A DNA stretch of 64,000 nucleotides from Isoetes taiwanensis (lineage: Eukaryota; Streptophyta; Lycopodiopsida; Isoetales; Isoetaceae), in assembly GCA_021234155.1 (NCBI GenBank), contig JAJEKV010000006.1, forward strand, positions 6,666,435-6,730,434, read 5' to 3'. Both the position numbers and the translations under genes were made by a program. The notes beneath the pieces are model-generated. The model saw nothing but the letters and a program-made list of their open reading frames with translations, searched no databases and had not been told where the DNA came from. Positions 1-12,800 of the stretch are shown piece after piece. How positions within the stretch are numbered: the stretch's first letter is position 1; each line of letters starts with the position of its first letter.

Positions 1-232
1 GCCAGTTACGTATTGCTCAGAACTAGCATCAATACAAATACTACTCGGCGGGTAGTCTCATCACATATCCACAAGTACATGACAATCATAAACCAGAAAA
101 ATACGCAGAGCTCCTACCCGTGCCTCGCACTCGTGAGGGGAGGGATGACTCAATCGCTAGGCTCCTCAAGATAGAGCAGACTTGTACCATGGCAATGGCG
201 AATGCATAAGACAATGGCTAGGGGTTGACCAC
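1..232. repeat. Flank segment F, copy 1 (left neighbour of the CACTA end)
   Basis: This segment recurs at 27961-28193 in direct orientation, and in a scrambled form at about 44750-45031. Shared landmarks are AACTAGCATCAA, ATACAAATACTAC, TCACATATCCACAAGT, GAGCTCCTACCCGTG, CCTCAAGATAGAGC, GTCATGGCAATGGCGA (altered here to ACCATGGCAATGGCGA) and GGCTAGGGGTTGACCAC. No open frame in it looks coding. It ends in the trinucleotide CAC immediately before the CACTA end, the same trinucleotide that follows the right CACTA end at 61889. It is probably part of an LTR or untranslated region of the retroelement that hosts the CACTA insertion, but I cannot name the family. Confidence 0.6.
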
Positions 233-820
233 CACTACAAGGGATAGTCGACGCCCAACGCATCGCCGCGACGCCTAATAATCCACGCGTCGTCATTTAA
301 CACTCACCCATATCGCCGTTCGAACGACGACAACGTTGCCGACGCCGCTCAACGACGCTTCTCGTGGGATGAGACGGTTCGACACCGCGCAGCATGGCAT
401 CGGCCGCCAAGTCGCGTGTGCCCGCGCGGTCAAAACATCGCTGTACCAACGCCGCCGAACGACGCCTCACGAGCCGACGCGGCACATCCTGGCCGCTGCG
501 TTTGCCGATGCCAGCCGGGCACGCCACCGTTCTCGCCATCGCCGGCTGTATGACGCTGAACGACGACTCGTACCGACGTGCGACCGGGCCACCAGGGCTG
601 CCGACATGCCGCCGGCATCGCCAAAGTGTCCCCGCCATCGCTCTACGACGCCGCTAAACGACGCCGGAATATCCCGACGGGCAAGAGCCACAAGTGGGTC
701 GCGTGACGTCCGCCGCCACGCTATTGTCGCCAGAGCCATCGGGGCAACGCCGCTAATCGACGCCACTATTTTTTAAAAAAACGCTAAAAAAAAAAATTTA
801 ATAATCGACGCCGCTATCGC
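233..820 (+). mobile_element. CACTA-type left terminus and subterminal region, copy 1
   Basis: The segment begins CACTACAAGGGATAGTC, which fits the CACTA...plant (En/Spm) terminal signature. A GC-rich stretch to about 770 follows, with many AACGACG, GACGCC and CGCCGC motifs; dense short subterminal motifs are a hallmark of CACTA elements and serve as transposase binding sites in the studied members. The motifs are in the opposite orientation to those at the right end (61480-61880). An A-rich spacer (771-800) leads into the tandem array. Open frames at 297-776 on both strands are arginine-rich by-products of the motif and not genes. No transposase is encoded here. Confidence 0.6.
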
Positions 821-3800
821 TTTGGAATGCCAAAATTACCCTATGGACTAAGTTACACCTGGGCCAGCTTTTGCAAAAAACCACACACACCCTCACTTCC
901 ACATCGCAAAGATTCAATGTACCACCTCCTAGGCCAATTGACTACGCAGTGTGTTGCACATGCATAGTTCACGCCTCGGTGAAGGTGGGCTTCGCCACAA
1001 AATCCTGGTCCCCAGGCAATGTCGAATGCTTCCGAAATCCTACTGGCGAGCTTCTAATCACTCGCTCCGCAGAGAGGGAGTTGCCCGGCCCGCCGCCAGG
1101 CCTTGAGAGGACTTTTGGGGCAAGCCGCTCGTGAGCCTTTAGGGTCCGGGTACTCAAGGCCAACACCCCCACGCCACGGGCGACACGCCAAGGTCCTAGT
1201 CAATCTCATTAAGCATAGCCTTCAAACGCAGTAAACCCCTATGAGTTGCCGTGTTCCCAGCAGGTTTGGCGCTGGGTGCCGAAGTTTTGGTCTTTTGTAA
1301 TTTTGGATTTTGGCCGATCACATGCGCTTGGAGAACGCTGGAAGCAGTGGAACCGACGCGAATGGAGTTTTGACCTCGTGACTCTCCCCAAGCAAGTGGG
1401 CAAAGAAGTCAAGGCCCTATAGGCAAGACATTCAGAATTGTGAATTACTTACATAGTACCTGACTTAAATTCCATTTTTGTCACCTAGCATCCCAAGTCA
1501 TCGCCAACATGCCGTGCCAACTTTCAAAATTTTGGATATGGCTCTAGATCAAATAGTTTGCACTCAGGAACTGGCCCCGCGTACCAAGAGTCAAGTGTAA
1601 ACAGCCGGGCACACTTGCTCAAGTCAAAACAAGGCCGCACCTGCAACATTAGAGGGGAGAGTCCAACCCCTGTGTGAGTAAGTAGCCCCAAAGCTTCCCA
1701 GGCAGCCTTTCCCGCCACCACGAAAAGACCACACCCCCTGACCTCGCCTCTATATCCCATCAAGAATCCTTCTTTGTCCTGTGAACTCCGGGTCCGAAGG
1801 TCCAAAAAATCCAACATCCGTCCGAGAACATATCAAACCGCCAAGCGCCCCGCGCTTGAATACAAATAAGTAGTAAAACCAAAGTAAGTTTTGTCGCTTG
1901 ACATTATGAGTTCTAAAATGCCGATCCGACTACCATACATCAACCGGAATGCCAAAATTACCCTAGGGACCAAGTTATACAATAGTTTTGGTAAAAGAAA
2001 CAAACACTTACGCCCCTACATCAGTAAAGATTCAGCCAGCCCACCTCCTAGGCCAATTGACTACGAAAGTGCGTTGCACATGAGATAGTTTGGCGCTCGA
2101 GAAGGGGTGGGCTTCCGCCACAAAACTTGGTCCCTGTGGCAATGTCGCATCGCTCCAGTCCATTGGCAGAGATGATCACTGCCCGAGAGGAAGTTGCCCG
2201 TCCGGCCGCCAGTGGCCTTCGAGAGGAATTCGGGGCAAGCCGCCCCGGATGGTTTTAGGGTCCTGCTCAAGGCCAACACCCCCACCCTTCAAGACACCTG
2301 GCCAAGAAGGTCCTAGTCAACCGACAAGGATAGAGTCCGGAACGAAACCCTATGAGTTGCCAAAGTTCTAGCAGTGGCTCTGCGCTGTATGTCGAAGTTT
2401 TGGTCTTTTGCACTTGGGACGTACGATCACATGCAGTTGAGAACGCATTAAGCAAGTAAACCTGACTTTAATGGAGTTTGGACCAGACTCCCGCTAGGCG
2501 CTTAGAAGTCAAGGGCCGCTTTGGCAAAGAAGAAGACATTCGTGAATCGTAATTAATGCATAGTACCTGACTTAAATTCTGATTTTTGGTCGCCTAGTTT
2601 CCCAAGTCAATGGCCAACATACGTGCCAATCTCAAAAATTTTGGGATAAGGTTTAGATCAAATAGTTTGCACTAGAACAAACGTACCGCTGTTGGGCACC
2701 GAAATGGCACACTTGCCCAAGCTCTAAGGCCAGACCTGCAAGGCCTCCCTCATTAGAGGGGAGAGTCCTAACCCCGTGAGGCGCAGCCCCAAAAGCTTCC
2801 CTTTGGTGCGCCCCTTTCCTCGCAGCGCCTCAGCCGGGGTGTAATGCTAAAGACCACACTCCCGATCTCTCGCTCCTCGTGATCCCACCGCTGAATCCTT
2901 CTTTGTTATTCCGTGAACCCCGCCCAGAAGGTCCAAAAATCCAACATCCGGCCCCGGACAACATATCAAACCCGCTAAGCGCCCCGCTGGCGACAAGTAG
3001 AAACCAGCAGTTTTGTCGTCGACATTGCGAGGTTCAAATGCCGATTCGACTTCTCGCCACATCGTCCTAATGCCAAAATTACCCTAGGGACCAAGTTACA
3101 CTACCGGCTTTGCAAAAAGAAAAGAAACACTTTACCTCTGGCTATCAAGTAAAGATTCCAGCCCACCTCCCAAAGCCAATTGACTACGAAAGTGTTGTAC
3201 ATGAGATAATTTGGCGCTTCTTCCGAGAAGGTGGGCTCGCCACAAACTTGGTCCCTATAGGGCAATAACGACGCTCTTCCGAGTCCATTGGCAGAGATGC
3301 ATCACCTGCCCTCGAGGGAAGTTGCCCTCGTCCGTCAGCTGTGCGGCCTTTGGGAGAGGACTTTAAAGTAAGCCGCCTCGCGGTTTTTAGGTTCAGTGGC
3401 TCCTCGCCGGCCAACACCCTCTACGCCAAGACACGCTACAAGGTCCAGTCAAATCTCGACAAGAGCCCAAACGTAAACCCTATGAGTTGCCGTGTTCTAG
3501 CGGTGGCTCGCTTTGGGTGCCGAAGTTTGGTCTTTTGTAATTTGGGACGGGTCGATCACGCAGCTGAGAACGCCGGGCTAAGGGAACCGACTATCGAGTT
3601 TGACCTCAGACTCTCCCGCTGTGGCAGCTTAGAAGTCAAGGCCCGCTTTGCAAAAGAGGCAAGACATTCGAGAATTGAATTAATGCACAAGACGACTTAA
3701 ATTCTGATTACCTAGCTTCCTAAGTCACGCCAACATGGCTGTGCCAACTTTCAAAAAATTTGATAAGGTTTAGATCAAATAGTTTGCACTCAGAACAGTC

Positions 3801-6800
3801 CTGCAGCCCGCTGTTGGGCGTACCAGCCGGGCACACTGCTCAAGTCAAACAAGCGCCGTGACCTCAAAGGCCTCCCTCATTAGAGGGAGTCCAACTCCCG
3901 TGAGGGCGAGCCCCAAAGCTTCCCCGAGGCAGCCCTTCTCGGCAAATACCACCGGGGTGTAATGCTTAAAGACCACACTCCCTGATCTCTGCCTCCCCGT
4001 GATCCCACCGCTGAATCCTTTGTTCCAGAACCCGTCCGAAGGTCCAAAAATCCAACATCCGGCCCCGACAACATATCAAACCGCCGGCCCCTCCGCGCAT
4101 GTCGCAAATCCAAAGTGTTTTGTCGTCGGACATCGCTAGGCTCAAATGCCGATCCGACTTCGGCCATCAGTTCCACGTCAAAATTACCCTAGGGACCAAG
4201 TTATACCTGGCCACGGTAAAAGAAACAAACACTTACGCTCTTACATTGCAAAGATTCAGCTGTACCCACCTCTAGGCCAATTGACTACTGTTGTGTCAAG
4301 TACATGAGATACTTGGCTTCTTCTCGAGTAGCGGGTGGCTTCTCGCCACAAACGTCCTTAAGTGGCAATGTCGACGCTCGAGTCCATTGGCAGAGACAGA
4401 CACGTCTCGAGAGGGGAAATTCGCCCGCCCGCTGTGGCCTTTTGGGAGAGGAATTTTGGGGCAAGCCGCCTCGGGTGGTTTTTAGGTCCGTACTCAAGGC
4501 CAACACCCTCTACATCAAGACATCTGGCGAAGGTCCTAGTCAAATCGGGACACATGATAGAGTTCAAACGAAACCCTAAGTGAGCTGCCGTGCTCCCAGC
4601 TGTATTTGGCGCTTTTGTGGCGTCGAAGCCTTGGTCTTTTGCACTTGGGACGCAGGGCTTCATCACATGTCGTTGAGAACGCCAAGCAAGGGGAACCGAC
4701 CTGAATGGAGTTTGGACTGCATATCTCCCGCTAGGCGCTTAGAAGTCAAGTCTGGCCATAGTGAGGCAAGACATTCAGAATTCGTAATTAATGCATAGTA
4801 CCTGACTTACCTCATTTTGTCACCTAGCTTCCTAAGTCATCGCTAACATATGTGCCAACTTTCAAAAAAATTTGATAAGGTTTAGATCAAATAGTTTTAC
4901 CCAGAACAAATTCCCAAGTACTGTTGTTAAGTACCGAAATGGGCACACTTGCCCAAGTCAAACAAGTGCCGACCTTGCAAGGCCTCCCCACAGGGGAGAG
5001 TCCCAACCCCTGTGAGGCGAAAGCCCCCAAAGCTTCCCCGAGGCGTTCTTCCTCGGGTAGCTGCCCGCCGGGGTGTAATGCTTAAAGACCACACTCCTGA
5101 TCTCGCCTCCCGTGATCCCATCATAACTTTGTTCCGTGAACCTGGTCCGAGAAGGTCCAAAATCCAACATCCGACAACATATCAAATCACAAGGCCCCGC
5201 GCTTACGCTAGAAAACTAAAGTGTTTTGTCGCTCTGACATTAAGTGAGGCTCAAATGCCGATCCTGACTGCCACATCAACCTAATGCCAAAATTACCCTT
5301 AGACCAAGTTACACCTGGCCGCTTTGCAAAAGAAAGAAACACCACGCCCCTACATCAGAAAGATTCACAGCCCACCTCAGCCAATCTTGGGACTACTTAG
5401 AAAGTGTGTCAGCATATGAGATAATTTGGCGCCGAAGGGTGGGCCGCCACAAAACTTTGGTCCCTAGGCACAACGACGCTCAGTCCATTGCGTGAGAGAT
5501 GCATCACGCGCCCGTGAGAGGGAAGCTGCCCGCCCGGCCGCCAGGCCTTGGGAGAGGACTTTGGGGCAAGCCGCCCGGTGGTTTTAGGGTCCGTGGCTCA
5601 TTGGGCCAACACCCCCCACGCCAAGACACCTACAAGAAGGTCCTAGTCAAATCACAAGCATAGAGTTCAAACGTAAACCCTGGGTGAGTTGCCGTGTGCT
5701 CCCAGCAAGGTGGTTTGGCGCTGGGTGCCGAAGTTTTGGTCTTTGCACTGACGCGGGCTTCCATCACATGCGCTTGAGAACGCTACAAGGGGAATCGACT
5801 TTAATGGAGTTTGGACCTGTAATTCTCCCGCTGTATGTGCTTTTGTAGGAAGTCAAGGCCCGCTTTGCAAAGAGTAAGACATTCCGTGAATCTCAGAATA
5901 ATGCATAGTACCTGACTTAAATTTCGATTTTTGTCACCTACTCCTAAGTCATCGCCAACATACAGCTAACTTTCAAAAATTTTGGATAAGGTTTAGATCA
6001 AATAGCCAGGACCAGAACAACCGCAGCCTGTTAAGCAAAATGAGTCAAGTAACACTTGCCCAAGTCCAACAAGGCTGTGACCTTTGCCTCCTCATTAGAG
6101 GGGAGAGTCCAACTCTTACCCAGGCGAGCCCCAAAGTTTCCGAAAGCAGCCTTTTCCTCGGTAGCCGCCCGGGCCGGGGTGTACGCAAAGACTACACTCC
6201 CTGATTCTGCCTCTGTGATCCGGTCACGCTGGACCCTTTGTTCCGTGAACTCGGGTCCGAGAAGGTCCAAAAATCCAACATCCGGCCCCGGACAATACAT
6301 CATCAAACCGCTAAGCGCCCCGCTGGGCTGGCTGGCCAGAAACCAAAAGTGTTTTGTCGCTCGGACATTGCGAGGGGGTTCCTAATGCCGCATCCACTTC
6401 GCATTGACGGCCCCGAATGCGCCAAATTACCCCTTAGGGACTGCTATACTTCGGTAAAAGAAAATACCCTACGCCTCTACATTGCAAGATTCAGCCAGAA
6501 ATGCAAATCTCCTAGGCCACACTACTGATCACGAAAGCGTGTGTTGCACATGAGATAGTTTACGCTTCTTCGAGAAGGGGTGGGCTTCCCCGCCAAAACT
6601 TAACCTTAAGGCAAATGTCGACGCTCTCGAGTCCATCGCGTAGACAGACACGGCCCGGTGAGGGGAACCGCCCCGCCCCGCCGCTGTGGCCTTGCAGAAT
6701 TTTTGGGGCAAGCTCCCGGGGTGGTTTTTAGGGTCCTGCCTCGCCGGAACACCCCTCGCGATCAAGACATCTACAAGAAGGTCCTAGTCAAATCGACAGC

Positions 6801-9800
6801 GATAGAGTTCAAACGCAAACCCTATGAGTTGCCGTGTTCTGCCAGGCTCTTGGCGCTTTGGGCGTCGAAGTTTTGGTCTTCTTTTCGCACCCTGGGACGC
6901 GGGTCGCATCACATGCCGCTGGAGAACGCCGGGCTAAAGGGGAACCGACCTTAATGGAGTTTGACCTCGTGACCTGCCAGGCAGCTTAGAAGTCAAGGGC
7001 CGCTTTTGGCAGAGGCAAGACATTCAGAATCTCAGAATTCACGCATAGTACCTGACTTAAATTGATTTTCACCGGGCCACCTTCCTAAGTCATCGGCCAC
7101 CATACGTGCCAACTTTCAAAAATTTGATAAGGTTTAGATCAATATTGTACCTTGAGAATGCAGTCCTGCAAAATATTGTTGGCAAAATGAGTCAGGGTAC
7201 TTTCGACTTGCTCCAAGTCAAACAAGGCTGACCTTTGCAAGGCCTCCTCATTAGAGGGAGAGTCCTAACCCCGTGAGGCGAGCCCCCAAAGTTTCCTGAG
7301 GCGCCTCAAAATACCGGCCGTGTAATGCTAAAGACCACACTCCCGGATCTTGCCTCAGATCCCATCATAAGAATCCTTTGTTCCGGTGAACCTCGTCCGG
7401 TGAAGGTTCAAAAATTCAACATCCCCGACAACATATCAAACCGCCATGTCCCGGGCGGCGACAACAGAGAGCCAGGTAAGTGTTTTGTCGCCTTATCATG
7501 AGGTTCAAAATGCCGACCGACTCTCGGGCCACATCGTCCACGCTAAAATTACCCTAGGGACCAAGTTATACTACTAGTTTTGCAAAAGAAACAAACACCC
7601 TACTCTACATTGCAGATTCAAGCAGCCCACCTCCTAGGCCAATCGACTACGAAAGTGTGTTGCACATGAGATAGTTTACAGCTTCTTCTCGAGAAGGGGT
7701 GGGCTTCCGCCATTAAACTTGGTCCCTAAGGCAATGTCGACGCTCGAGTCCATTGGCAGAGACAGATCACTGCCCGAGAGGGGAAGCTGCCCGGCCCTGT
7801 CGCTGGCCTTCGGGAGAGGAATTCTGTGCAAGCCGCTCGCAAGTGGTTTTAGGGTCTTCAGGTTTCCCCGCCAACACCCTCTACGCCAAGACACTCAAGC
7901 AAGGTCCTAGTCACCCGACAAGCATAGAGGTTCAAACGTAAACCCCGTATGAGCTGCTGCTCTCAGTGGCTTCATGCTTTGTAAGGCCGAAGCCTGGTCT
8001 TTTGCACCTGGACGTACGCATCACATGCAAATTTTGAGAACGCCAAGCAAGGGGAACTCACCTTGAATGGAAGCTTGGACCTGCATCTCCCGCTAGGCGC
8101 TAGGAAGTCAAGGCCTTGCAAAGAGTAAATATCTGTAGAATTCAGAATTTAGCCCATAGTACTGACTTAAATTCTCGGATTTTCACGCTCTAGCTTCCTA
8201 AGTCATCACAACATACGCCACCTTCAAAAATTTTGGATAAGGTTTAGATCAAATAGTTTGCACTCCAGAACAAAATCAAAGTGGTTCTGCTGTTGGGCGT
8301 ACCGAGCCGGGCACACTTGCCTAAGTCAAACAAGGCCAGACCTTGCAAGGCCTCCTCATTGAGGAGTCCTAACCCCGTGAGGCGCAGCCCCAAAAGCTTC
8401 CCGAGGCGCCTTTCCTCATAAATACACGGGGTGTACGCCAAAGACCACACTCCCGATCTCTTGCCTCCTCAGATCCACCGCTGAATCCTTCGTTCAGCGA
8501 ACCCGGGTCCGAGAAGGTCCAAAAATCCAACATCCGGCCCCGACAACATATCAAATCACGGCGTCCCCGCGCTTACGTCAGAGAAACCAAAGTGTTTTGT
8601 CACCGGACATTGCGGTTCGAATGCCGATCCGACTTCTCACATCAGTCCTAATGCCAAAATTACCCTAGGGACCAAGTTATACCTGGCCACGGTAAAAAGA
8701 AAACAAACACTCACGCCTCTATATCAGCAGAGATTCAAAGGTACCACCTCCCAGCTAATCGGATCAATACGAAAGCGTACGGCATATGAGATAGTTTGGC
8801 GCCGAAGGGGTGGGCTTCAAGCCACAAAACTTGGTCCCCAGGCAATGTCACGCTCGAGTCCATTGGGCGTATATGCATTACTGGCTCCTGAGAGGGGAAT
8901 TGCCCGCCCTGCCGCTGTGGCCTTTGGGAGAGGAATTTTGGGGCAAGTCGCCCGTGTGGTTTTAGGGTCCGCGGCTCCGCGCCAACACCCTCTACATCAA
9001 GACATCTAAGGTCCTAGTCAACCGACATATGATAGAGTTCCTAAACGTAGAAAACCCTAAGTGAGTTGCCAGTTCTAGCAGGCTCTATGCTTTGGGAAGG
9101 CCGAAGTTTTGGTCTTTGCACTTGGGACGTAATGGTTCACATGCCGCTGAGAACGCCAAGCAAGGGGAACCGAATTAATGGAGTTTGACCTCAGACTCCT
9201 CCCCGCTGTGGCAAAGTAGGAAGTCAAGCGCGCCCGCCAGAAAGAGGCAAGACATTCGTGAAATCTCTAATTAATGCATAGTAACGCGACTTAAATTCTC
9301 GATTTTTGTCAGCCAGCTTCCCAAGTCATCTAACATACAGCCAATCCTTTCAAAAAAATTTGGATAAGGTTTAGATCAAATAGTTTGCACTAGAATGTAA
9401 CCGCAGCCTCGTTGTTGGGCGTACCGAAATGGGCACACTTGCTCAAGTCAAACAAGGCCGTGACCTTGCAAGGCCTCCTCATTAGAGGGAGAGTCCTAAC
9501 CCCAGAGGCGCAGCCCCAAAGCTTCCCGAGGCGCCTTTCCCCTCGGCAGCCGCCCACGGGGTGTACTGAAGACCACACTCCCCGATCTCAGCCTCGTGAT
9601 CCCACCGCTGAATCCCTTCTTTGTTCCGTGAACCCGGGTCCGGTGAAGGTCCAAAAATCCAACATCCGGCCCCGTGATAACATATCAAACCGCCAAGCGC
9701 CCCCGCGCATAAAGGTAGAAACCAAAGTGTTTTGTCGTTCGGACATTATGAGGTTCGGAAATGCCGATCCGACTTCACACATCGTCCGAATGCCAAAATT

Positions 9801-12800
9801 ACCCTAGGGACCAAGTTACACCTGGCCGCTTTGCAAAAGAAAGAAACACTTACGCCCCTACATTGCAAGATTCAGCTGTGCCCACCCTCCCAGCCACAAT
9901 CGACTACGCAGTGTGTTGCACATGAGATAATTTGGCGCTTCTTCGAAGGTGGGCTTCCTCGCCACAAACTTGGTCCCTTAGGCAATAACGACGCTCGAAA
10001 TCGACTGGGCGCAGACAGATCACCGCTCCTGAGGGAAGTTGCCCGGCCCGCTGTGGCCTTTGGGAGAGGACTTTTGGGGCAAGCTGCCTCGGTGGTTTTA
10101 GGTCCGTGTTCAAGGCCAACACCCCCACGCCAAGACACCTGCCAAGTAAGGTCCTAGTCAACCATTAGCAGGAGCTCTCCAAACGAAACCCTATGAGAGC
10201 TGTGTTCTGGAAAGGTGGTTTGCGCTTTGGGTGCCGAAGCCTTTTGGTCTTTTGCACTTGGACGTACGATCACATGCGCTTGAGAACGCTACAAGGGGAA
10301 CTCACTTTTAATGGAGTTTGGACCTGCACTCCTCCCGCTAGGCAGCTTAGGAAGTCAAGGCCCCGCTTTTGCAAGTAGCTGTTACATTCAGAAATTCGTA
10401 GAATTACGCATAAGACGACTTAAATTCTGATTTTTGTCGTACTCTAGCTTCCTAAGTCATCACTAACATATGTGCCAACTTTTCAAAAATTTTGGATAAG
10501 GTTTAGATCAAATAGTTTAGGACTAGAATCACCCCGGTACTGCTATTAAGTACCGAAGCCACTACCAAGTCAAACAAGGCCGTGGATCTTGCAAGGCCTC
10601 CCTATTAGAGGGGAGAGTCCAACCCCAGGAGGCGAGCCCCCAAAGCTTCCCCGAGGCGTACTGGCAGCCGCTCACGGGGTGTACGTAAAGACCACACTCC
10701 TGACTTTGGCCTCGTGATCCGACCGCTGAATCCTTTGTTCCGTGAACCTGGTCCGAGAAGGTCCAAAAATCCAACATCCAACCGACAACATATCAAACCG
10801 CCACGCCCCGCCAGCGACAGCCAGAAAACCAAAGTAGTTTTGTCTTGCTCTGGACATTAAGTGAGGTCTGAAATGCCTATCCGACTGCCACATCAACCTA
10901 ATGCCAAAATTACTCCTAGGACCAAGTTATACCTGGGCCATGGCAAAGAAACAAACACCCCACGCCTACATCAGTATTCAGCCCACCTCCTGTTAATCGA
11001 CCACGAAAGTGTCGGGCATATGAGATAGTTTGGCGCTTCTTCAGAAGGGTGCTCGCCGCAAAACTTGGTCCCTAAGGCAATGTCGACGCTCGAGTCCATT
11101 GGCGTAGAGACAGCATTACTGCCTCCTGAGAGGGAAATTGTCGCCCGGCCGCCGTAGGCCTTTGGGAGAGGAATTTTGGGGCAAGTCAGTCGTGTGGTTT
11201 TAGGGTCCGTGTCATGTACAACACCCTCTCAGATCAAGACATCTGGCCAAGAAGGTCCTAGTCAAATCCGGACAAGGATAGAAGCCCAAATGTGAAACCC
11301 TAAGTGAGCTGCAAAATTTAGCAGTGGCTCTTGGCGCTTTGGGTGCCGTAGAAATATTCCGCACTGGGACGCAATGCATCACATCGCTGAGAACGCCAAG
11401 GAAGGAACTCGACTTTAATGGAGTTTTGACCCATCTCTCCCCGCTAGGCGCTAGAAGTCAAGGGCCGCTTTTGCAAAGAGTAAGACATTCAGAATTGTGA
11501 ATTAATGCATAGTACCTGACTAAATTCTTTGCCTAGCTTCCTAAGTCATCAGCCAACATACGTTAACTTTCAAAAATTTGGATAAGGTTTAGATCAAATA
11601 TTTTTGCACTAGAACAAATCAGTAAACAAGGTTGGGCAGCCGAAATGCACACTTGCTCCAAGTCGCCAAGGCCAGACTCCAAAGGCCTCCTCATTAGAGG
11701 GAGAGTCCGAACTCCCAGGAGGCGAGCCCCAAAAGCTTCCCAAGGCAGCTCGGCAGCCAAGCCCACGGGTGTACGCTAAAGACCACACCTTATCTCTGCC
11801 TGATCCCACCGCTGAAATTCCTTTGTTCCCAGAAACTCCGTCCGGTATAGCTGTCCAAAAATCCAACATCCGGCCCGACAAATATATCAAACTCACAAGC
11901 CGCCCCGCATGCATATTGTAGAAACCAGTGTTTTGTCGCTCGACATTAAGTGAGGTTCCGAAATGCCTGCATCCGACTTTCGCCACATCAGTCCTAATGC
12001 CAAATTACCCTAGGGACCAAGTTACATGGTCGCATGGTAAAAAGAAAAAGAAACACTTACGCCTCTACATTGCAAAAAGATTCAGCTCACCTCCTTGTGC
12101 CAATTGACGTTTGTGCGTGTCGCACAAGTATACCCGGGCGCTTTGCCCGAGAGGTGGGCTTCCTCGCCACAAAACTTGGTCCCTAGGCACACCAATGCTC
12201 GAGTCCATCGCGAGACAGCATCACTGCCCTAGGAAGCGTCTCACGCCATGGGCTCGTGAGAGGACTCTTGTGCAAGCCGCCTCCTGTGTTTTAGGGGTCC
12301 GTGTCACTGGCCAACACCCCCTGCCACCAAGACACTCCGGGCCAGAAGGTCCTAGCCTCCTCAACTGACAAGCATAGAGTTCAAACGAAACCCTATGGTT
12401 GCTGTGTTCTAGCGTGGTTTGCTTAGAAGTTTTGCCCTTCCGTGACTGACGTACAATCACATGCAGCTTGAGAACGCTGGGCGGCGTGTAAGTTCATCAA
12501 CGGAGTTTGGACTCCACTCCTCCCTGCTGCGGCAAAGGAAGTCAAGGCCCGCTTTTTTGCAAAAGAAAGACATTCTCAGAAATCTCAGAATTAATGCATA
12601 GTACGGACTTAAATTCTGATTTTTGTCAGCTAGCTTCCTAAGTCATCGCCAACATACAAAGCAATCCTCTAAAAATTTTGATAAGGTTTAGATCAAATAG
12701 TTTGCACTAGAACACCGCAAAATTGTTAAGTAGCCGAAATGCACACTTGCCCAAGTCAAACAAGGCCGTGACCTTGCAAGGCCTCCCTCATTAGATGAGT

